Below are positions 54,188 to 64,000 of a stretch of 64,000 nucleotides of DNA, one piece after another. This DNA comes from Tunturiibacter empetritectus. Its GTDB lineage: Bacteria > Acidobacteriota > Terriglobia > Terriglobales > Acidobacteriaceae. Where the stretch lies: NCBI RefSeq assembly GCF_013410875.1, contig NZ_JACCCU010000001.1, forward strand, positions 992,001-1,056,000, read 5' to 3'. Below the pieces are notes generated by a model that saw only the letters and a list, made by a program, of their open reading frames with translations, searched no databases and was not told the origin of the DNA. The translations under genes and the position numbers were made by a program. Within the stretch, counting starts at the first letter, position 1; each line of letters begins with the position of its first letter.

Positions 54188-57100
54188 ATGTCTGGCGAGT
54201 CCAACAACAGCGAAATGCGCGCGATCCGAAGCCGTCTTGATTTTTCCAAGATCCCCACATCCATCCAGATCCCTAACCTCATTGAAGTCCAGCGCCGCAG
54301 CTATGAGCGCTTCCTGCAGATGGACAAGCTCCCGCAGGAGCGCGAAGACAACGGCCTGCAGTCGGTCTTCACCTCAGTCTTCCCCATCACCGACTTCCGC
54401 AACGTCTCCGAGCTCGAGTTCGTCGACTTCTCGATCGGCAACTGGGAGTGCAAGTGCGGCTACCTCAAGGGCCTCAACCACCTGCGCACGGCCTGCACCA
54501 ACTGCGGCCACATGGTCATTACCGACCCCTTCCACCCGGGCGACGTCCTCTGCAACTTCTGCGGAACCTACAACAAGAACACCCCTGACTTCTGCACCAA
54601 GTGCGGCGACCCTGTCGGCCTGCAGCTGAAGTACGACCAGGCAGAGTGCGAAGAGCGCGGCATGACCTATTCTGCACCTCTCAAGGTCACGATTCGCCTC
54701 AAGATTTATGACAAGGACCCCGAGACCGGCGTCAAGAGCCTACGCGACATGAAGGAGCAGGAAGTCTTCTTCGGCGACATCCCGCTGATGAGCCAGAACG
54801 GCACCTTCATCGTCAACGGCACCGAGCGCGTCATCGTGTCGCAGCTCCACCGTTCGCCCGGCGTCTTCTTCGAGACCGCAAACAACCGCACCTACTTCCT
54901 CGGCAAGATCATTCCGTACCGCGGCAGCTGGGTCGAATTCGAGTACGACCAGAAGAACACCCTCTACGTCCGCATCGACCGCAAGCGCAAGTTCCTCGGC
55001 ACCATCTTCCTGCGCGCGCTCGGCCTGCGTACCGACGAGGAGATCCTCAAGACCTTCTACACCGTCGACACTATCAACGTAGCCGACGGCAAGCTGCACT
55101 GGAAGGTCGTTCCCGAAGGTCAGCTCAGCAACCTGCAGGGCACCCGTCCCGCGCATGCCGTCACCGTCAAAGGGGAAGAGATCGCTCCTGCCACACGCAA
55201 GATCTCTGCTCACACCATGAAGGGTCTGCGCAGCCACAAGATCGACTCGGTCGAAGTTGAGACCAGCGAGTTCGATGGCGCTATGACCGCCGCTGACGTG
55301 GTCGATCTCACCACCGGCGAGTTGCTCTACGAAGCCAACCAGGAGTTGACCGCCGACAAGCTGCACAAGATCATCCAGTCCGGCGTCACCAGCATCGAGG
55401 TCTTCTTCCCAGAGCGCGACGACGTGGGCAACATCATCACCAACACCCTTCGTCGCGACTCCGTGCGCAAGCCTGAGGAAGCTCTCATCGAGATCTACCG
55501 CAAGCTGCGTCCCGGCGACCCACCGACGCTCGACACCGCGACTGCGCTCTTCGAAGGTATGTTCTTCGATCCGCGTAAGTACGACTTCTCGCGCGTCGGC
55601 CGCCTCAAATTCAACATCAAGCTCTACGAGAACCAGGATCCGTCTGGCCTCGACAAGCGCACGTTGACCCCCGAGGACTTCTACGGCACCATCCGCTATC
55701 TGCTCAAGCTGCGCAAGAACATCGGTGTCGTCGACGACATCGACCACCTTGGCAACCGCCGCGTTCGCGCCGTCGGTGAGCTGATGGAGAACCAGTTCCG
55801 CATCGGCCTCGTCCGTATGGAGCGCGCCATCAAGGAAAAGATGTCGGTCTACCAAGAGATGTCGACCGCGATGCCGCATGACCTCATCAACGCCAAGCCA
55901 GTCATGGCCGCGATTCGTGAGTTCTTCGGCTCCTCGCAGCTCTCGCAGTTCATGGACCAGACCAACCCCCTGTCGGAGATCACGCACAAGCGTCGCCTCT
56001 CCGCCCTTGGGCCCGGTGGTCTCTCCCGTGAGCGCGCCGGCTTTGAAGTCCGCGACGTGCACCCCACTCACTACGGCCGCATCTGCCCGATTGAGACACC
56101 GGAAGGCCCGAACATCGGTCTCATCTCGTCGCTCTCCTGCTTTGCGCGCATCAACGAATATGGCTTCATCGAGTCTCCCTACCGCCGCGTGAAGGAAGGC
56201 CGTGCGCTAGACTACGTCTCCGTCTCGAACGCCGGTGAGTCCGGTCTGCGTCAAGGCGACTACCTCGAGATCGAAGAGGCCCGCGCCAAGAACGCAGAGT
56301 TGAAGAAGGCCGGCAAGCGCACTATGGACCTCGCCCCCTTCAGCTTCTACCTCTCGGCCTGGGAAGAAGATCGCCACACCATCGCGCAGGCGAACATCGA
56401 GCTCGATGAGAAGTTGAACATCGTGCAGGATGTCGTCGACGCTCGTCGCCAAGGCAACTTCGTCCTCGTCAACAAGTCCGAGGTGGACTACGTCGACGTC
56501 TCGCCGAAGCAGCTTGTCTCAGTAGCCGCATCGCTTGTCCCGTTCCTCGAGCACGACGACGCCAACCGCGCTCTGATGGGTGCCAACATGCAACGGCAGT
56601 CGGTTCCTCTGCTCGTCGCTGAGGCTCCGTTCGTCGGTACCGGTATGGAAGGCGTCACCGCCCGCGACTCCGGCGCCGTCATCCTGGCCAAGCGTAACGG
56701 CATCATCGACTCAGTTGACTCCGAGCGCATCATCGTGCGCGTAGAAGGCGAGCACCACCCCACGCAGCTCTCGCGTGAGGTCGGCTCGGACATCTATCAG
56801 CTCACGAAGTTCAAGCGCTCCAACCAGAACACCTGCATCAACCAAAAACCGATCGTTCGCAAGGGCGATCGCGTCATCAAGGGTCAGGTCATCGCCGACG
56901 GTCCTTGCACTGAGCAGGGCGAACTCGGCCTCGGCCGTAACGTTCTGGTCGCCTTCATGCCATGGCGTGGTTACAACTTTGAGGACGCGATCCTTATCTC
57001 GGAGAAGCTGGTCCGCGAGGACTACTACACCTCGATCCACATCGAGGAGTTCGAGATCGAAGCCCGCGACACCAAGCTTGGACCGGAAGAGATCACGCGC

Positions 57101-58675
57101 GATATCCCCAACGTCAGCGAGCACGCACTGCGCGATCTCGATGACTCAGGCATCATCCGCATCGGAGCGAAGATCGGTCACAACGACATCCTCGTCGGCA
57201 AGGTAACGCCGAAGGGTGAAACTCAGCTGACGCCGGAAGAGAAGCTTCTCCGCGCCATCTTCGGAGAAAAGGCCGGCGATGTTCGCGACGCTTCCCTGAC
57301 GTGCCCTCCGGGTATCGAAGGCACTGTCGTCGACGTCCGCATCTTCTCCCGCAAGGGTCAGGAGAAGGACGAGCGCGCCAAGCAGATCGAGCAGGAGATG
57401 ATCGAGAAGCTCGAGCGCAACCTCGCCGACGAGATTCGTATTCTCACCGACGAACGTCTCAAACGTCTCGAAGCGATCCTGGGAGCCAAAGAAGTTTTGG
57501 CTGATCTCCACGATGAGCGCACCAACAAGAAGCTGCTCAACAAGGGCGACATCCTCGACCGCGACACCATTGAGCTCATCAGCACTCGTAACCTCAAGCG
57601 CATCCGCTACGCTGACAAGGATCCGCGTGTGAACGAGCAGATCGATGAGATCGAGGAGATGACCTCACGTCAGATCGATGTTCTCCGCAAGATCACCAAC
57701 GAGAAGATCAGCAAGATGCAGAAGGGCGACGAACTCTCGCCTGGTGTCATCAAGATGGTCAAGGTCTACATCGCCATGAAGCGCAAGCTCTCTGTCGGTG
57801 ACAAGATGGCCGGCCGCCACGGGAACAAGGGTGTTATCGCACGAATCCTTCCTGAGGAAGACATGCCGTACCTCCCCGATGGAACGCCGGTGGAGATCGT
57901 GCTCAACCCGCTCGGTGTGCCTTCGCGTATGAACGTCGGTCAGATCCTTGAGACACACCTTGGGTGGGCTGCACACACCCTTGGCGCGCAGATCGCCGAG
58001 CTTGCCGCCACGATGGAGTCGGCCAACGAAGTCCGCGAGCTCTTCAAGGCGCGCTTCGCCGGTACCGCCGCACTCAACCAGCTTCTTGACCTAGACGACG
58101 AGCAGACTCTGCGCATTGCCGCCGGCATGAAGCGCGGTATCTGGTTCGGCACGGCAGTCTTCGACGGTGCACGCGAGACCGAGATCAAGGCGCTCCTCAA
58201 GGCCGCTGGTCTCCCCAGCTCGGGCAAGTCGCAGCTCTACGATGGCATGATCGGAGAACCCTTCGAACAGCCTGCCACCGTTGGCTACATCTACATGCTC
58301 AAGCTGTCGCACCTTGTCGACGACAAGATCCACGCTCGTTCCATCGGACCGTACTCGCTCATCACTCAGCAGCCGCTGGGTGGTAAGGCGCAGTTCGGCG
58401 GACAGCGCTTCGGTGAGATGGAGGTCTGGGCCCTTGAAGCTTACGGCGCCGCCTACATCCTGCAGGAGCTGCTCACCGCCAAGTCTGACGACGTCTTCGG
58501 CCGTACCAAGATCTACGAGGCCATCGTCAAGGGCGAAGCTGCCATCGAGCCGGGTGTTCCAGAGTCCTTCAACGTTCTTATCCGCGAACTACAGTCCCTC
58601 TGCCTCGACGTCGAACTGATCAAACAGGCCGACCAGAAGAAGCAGCCGCTGCCAGCCATCGCCGCAGCAGATTAG
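54188..58675 (+). CDS. rpoB: RNA polymerase beta subunit with N-terminal zinc-finger insertion
   Basis: The 1495-residue protein starts at the ATG at 54188 (TCAGGAGAG upstream). The core is standard: [37 protein letters not shown], the rifampicin region around [20 protein letters not shown] with a Ser in RLSALG (so no obvious resistance change), and [19 protein letters not shown] near the end. Between FVDFSIGN (about 78-85) and [12 protein letters not shown] (about 151-162), where Escherichia coli has only a few residues, about 55 extra residues are inserted. They carry Cys88, 90, 103, 106, 122, 125, 136 and 139. The first four, with W86, E87, K94 and H98, follow the RpoC zinc-binding-domain spacing exactly. 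Confidence 0.97.
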   Translation: MSGESNNSEMRAIRSRLDFSKIPTSIQIPNLIEVQRRSYERFLQMDKLPQEREDNGLQSVFTSVFPITDFRNVSELEFVDFSIGNWECKCGYLKGLNHLRTACTNCGHMVITDPFHPGDVLCNFCGTYNKNTPDFCTKCGDPVGLQLKYDQAECEERGMTYSAPLKVTIRLKIYDKDPETGVKSLRDMKEQEVFFGDIPLMSQNGTFIVNGTERVIVSQLHRSPGVFFETANNRTYFLGKIIPYRGSWVEFEYDQKNTLYVRIDRKRKFLGTIFLRALGLRTDEEILKTFYTVDTINVADGKLHWKVVPEGQLSNLQGTRPAHAVTVKGEEIAPATRKISAHTMKGLRSHKIDSVEVETSEFDGAMTAADVVDLTTGELLYEANQELTADKLHKIIQSGVTSIEVFFPERDDVGNIITNTLRRDSVRKPEEALIEIYRKLRPGDPPTLDTATALFEGMFFDPRKYDFSRVGRLKFNIKLYENQDPSGLDKRTLTPEDFYGTIRYLLKLRKNIGVVDDIDHLGNRRVRAVGELMENQFRIGLVRMERAIKEKMSVYQEMSTAMPHDLINAKPVMAAIREFFGSSQLSQFMDQTNPLSEITHKRRLSALGPGGLSRERAGFEVRDVHPTHYGRICPIETPEGPNIGLISSLSCFARINEYGFIESPYRRVKEGRALDYVSVSNAGESGLRQGDYLEIEEARAKNAELKKAGKRTMDLAPFSFYLSAWEEDRHTIAQANIELDEKLNIVQDVVDARRQGNFVLVNKSEVDYVDVSPKQLVSVAASLVPFLEHDDANRALMGANMQRQSVPLLVAEAPFVGTGMEGVTARDSGAVILAKRNGIIDSVDSERIIVRVEGEHHPTQLSREVGSDIYQLTKFKRSNQNTCINQKPIVRKGDRVIKGQVIADGPCTEQGELGLGRNVLVAFMPWRGYNFEDAILISEKLVREDYYTSIHIEEFEIEARDTKLGPEEITRDIPNVSEHALRDLDDSGIIRIGAKIGHNDILVGKVTPKGETQLTPEEKLLRAIFGEKAGDVRDASLTCPPGIEGTVVDVRIFSRKGQEKDERAKQIEQEMIEKLERNLADEIRILTDERLKRLEAILGAKEVLADLHDERTNKKLLNKGDILDRDTIELISTRNLKRIRYADKDPRVNEQIDEIEEMTSRQIDVLRKITNEKISKMQKGDELSPGVIKMVKVYIAMKRKLSVGDKMAGRHGNKGVIARILPEEDMPYLPDGTPVEIVLNPLGVPSRMNVGQILETHLGWAAHTLGAQIAELAATMESANEVRELFKARFAGTAALNQLLDLDDEQTLRIAAGMKRGIWFGTAVFDGARETEIKALLKAAGLPSSGKSQLYDGMIGEPFEQPATVGYIYMLKLSHLVDDKIHARSIGPYSLITQQPLGGKAQFGGQRFGEMEVWALEAYGAAYILQELLTAKSDDVFGRTKIYEAIVKGEAAIEPGVPESFNVLIRELQSLCLDVELIKQADQKKQPLPAIAAAD

Positions 58676-58873
58676 TCGATACCGCTCCACCCCAGGCACG
58701 GTCCTTCTGAATGAGGCTTACGCTCAACATTCACGAAGGGCCGGCCAAAAGGGAAGAGCAACAAAGAGAAGCAGGCGACGGACCTAACCACCCACCGCCC
58801 AGCAGAAGTAAAGCAGCAGTAACCAGCAGCAAGGCGCAAAAAACGCCAGACACTGCATACGGAGACGCCAAAT

Positions 58874-63064
<4,191 letters not shown>

Positions 63065-63103
63065 TACTTCGTACTGTTCTCGACGCTTCGCGTGAAACAA
63101 CAA

Positions 63104-63140
63104 ACAACGGCAGAGCTTCGGCTCTGCCGTTGTTCTTTAA
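63104..63140 (+). terminator. Rho-independent terminator of the rpoBC operon
   Basis: A perfect 13-bp stem (ACAACGGCAGAGC with GCTCTGCCGTTGT) with a TTCG tetraloop is followed by TCTTTAA. Its core repeats that of the terminator at 37943. Confidence 0.95.
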
Positions 63141-63231
63141 TGCGTCGTAAGTCTAACGATTTAGGTTGCTTATTGGTTGATACCTTGTAAACTTACTGCG
63201 CACTCAAAACCATATTATCGAGGCGAATTTG

Positions 63232-63699
63232 ATGAGCACTACCGCTTCTTTCAACCTAAAAATCGGCAGCATTGACATTCAAGTTTCGGGCTCTGAGGAA
63301 TACCTCAAGGAGCAGATACCGATCGTTCTCGAGTATGTAAAGCCTCATGTGACTGGTATGGCTTCAGTGCCGCATACACCGGCAGCGGACAGACCGCATA
63401 CTACCCATAAAGAGATGGGCTTGAATACTATCGCAGCAAAGTTAGCAGTTAAATCTGGGACAGATTTAATTATGGCTGCAGTCATCGGCCTTTCACGGAA
63501 GGGAAAGTCAACCTCTTCCCGAAAAGAATTGATGGATGAGATGAAATTGGCTACTAGCTATTACAAAGTGACCTACGCTGGCAACATGACCTCATACCTA
63601 AAGACTTTGGTGACACAGCAACGACTCCTTGAGCAGTCAGCCGACAACTATGCATTGCCGGCTGCGGTTTTGACTGAACTGGATCAGAAGTTGTCATAG
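63232..63699 (+). CDS. Unrecognised protein, possible accessory/defence gene
   Basis: The 155-residue protein starts at the ATG at 63232; a TTG one codon earlier is possible. The N-terminal part is beta-rich (FNLKIGSIDIQVSGSEEYLK), then comes a Pro/His/Thr linker (about 43-62), then a helical C-terminal part (LAVKSGTDLIMAAVIGLSRK, MTSYLKTLVTQQRLLEQSAD) that looks like a winged-helix or helix-turn-helix-type fold. I cannot name the family. Base composition is clearly less GC-rich than rpoC, and a second unfamiliar gene follows after 24 bases, so the two probably work together. Horizontal origin is an inference from composition. Confidence 0.7.
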   Translation: MSTTASFNLKIGSIDIQVSGSEEYLKEQIPIVLEYVKPHVTGMASVPHTPAADRPHTTHKEMGLNTIAAKLAVKSGTDLIMAAVIGLSRKGKSTSSRKELMDEMKLATSYYKVTYAGNMTSYLKTLVTQQRLLEQSADNYALPAAVLTELDQKLS

Positions 63700-63723
63700 A
63701 AGCACGAACGTTGAATGTCACCT

Positions 63724-64000
63724 ATGATTTCCAAACTTGCACTTAACGATGTACCAGACGTTCTGCGTAAGCCACTTCTAGTGGAGTACAAAAGGATTAT
63801 TGGAAACTATCTCGAACGAAACTGGTTGGCCTCAGAGCTAAGCGGCGGTCGTTTTGCCGAACTTGTGTTCGCAATTCTTGAAGGATATGCCACAAAAAGC
63901 TATCCCACTAAGATTCCTCCGAAGCCAAGAGACTTTGTGGCAGCATGCAAGAAGTTAGAGAGTTACACGAACGTACCTCGAAGTTTTCAGATTCTTCTCC
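63724..64000 (+). CDS. Unrecognised protein, cut by the window end
   Basis: Ninety-two codons are open from the ATG at 63724 to the window edge. The visible part is soluble and helical (VPDVLRKPLLVEYKRIIGNY, GRFAELVFAILEGYATKSYP, CKKLESYTNVPRSFQILL). The helical, charged pattern would suit a HEPN-type or similar nucleic-acid-acting domain, but the diagnostic region is not in the window. It follows the previous gene closely and shares its lower GC. Confidence 0.6.
   Translation, partial: MISKLALNDVPDVLRKPLLVEYKRIIGNYLERNWLASELSGGRFAELVFAILEGYATKSYPTKIPPKPRDFVAACKKLESYTNVPRSFQILL

Overview
The window looks like chromosomal DNA of a member of the Acidobacteriota, most like the soil genera around Granulicella, Edaphobacter and Terriglobus. 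The reasons are the GC-rich sequence, a sedolisin protease, a carboxypeptidase-regulatory/TonB-type outer-membrane receptor paired with a DUF5666-like secreted protein, a PQQ-type sorbosone dehydrogenase, and the gene families next to the tuf-rpoBC block. This placement is inferred from gene content, not from a database search.

Layout. 1-4.1 kb (minus strand): a sedolisin cut by the window edge, a small TM-helix channel-like protein, and a degenerate GT-A-like glycosyltransferase. 4.4-11 kb (plus): a GH15 glycosidase, treY and treZ, which together make and handle trehalose from alpha-glucan. 11.3-15.5 kb (plus): a secreted DUF5666-like protein and a large outer-membrane receptor. 15.6-18.6 kb (minus): homogentisate dioxygenase and an aldehyde dehydrogenase, with a two-hairpin repeat beyond the 3' end of each. 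18.6-25.6 kb: a nearly complete purine/ureide catabolic operon (allB, uraD, hiuH, uricase, allC, allE, M20 ureidoglycolate hydrolase) facing guanine deaminase. 25.6-27.3 kb: homoserine dehydrogenase and a VOC protein. 27.4-30.4 kb (minus): cysM, a JAMM protease, a CysO-like ubiquitin-fold sulfur carrier and a MoeZ-like E1/rhodanese, that is, a protein-thiocarboxylate route to cysteine. 31-44 kb: housekeeping and signalling genes (rsmI, an M50-like protein without its HExxH motif, rsmD, a Cys/Met PLP enzyme, thiL, an M23 peptidase, a tandem HD-GYP protein, sorbosone dehydrogenase, a phosphatase and secreted hypotheticals).

44-63.1 kb is the ancient translation/transcription block: tRNA-Thr, tRNA-Tyr, tRNA-Thr, tRNA-Gly, tuf, rpmG, tRNA-Trp, secE, nusG, rplK, then rplA, rplJ, rplL, rpoB, rpoC. 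It is interrupted between rplK and rplA by an antisense radical SAM gene and a polytopic membrane protein. After the strong rpoC terminator, base composition drops and two unrecognised genes begin, the second cut by the window end.

The most interesting signals are: (1) an eight-cysteine insertion near the N-terminus of RpoB whose first half copies the spacing and residues of the RpoC N-terminal zinc-binding domain; (2) a CysO-like carrier whose diglycine is masked by five residues and whose gene overlaps that of a JAMM protease, next to cysM; (3) an M50-type intramembrane protease with HExxH replaced by REVAR; (4) a compact guanine-to-glyoxylate gene set; (5) a repeat family in which a hairpin stem has changed in a compensatory way between two copies. 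No insertion sequence, prophage or CRISPR array was seen.
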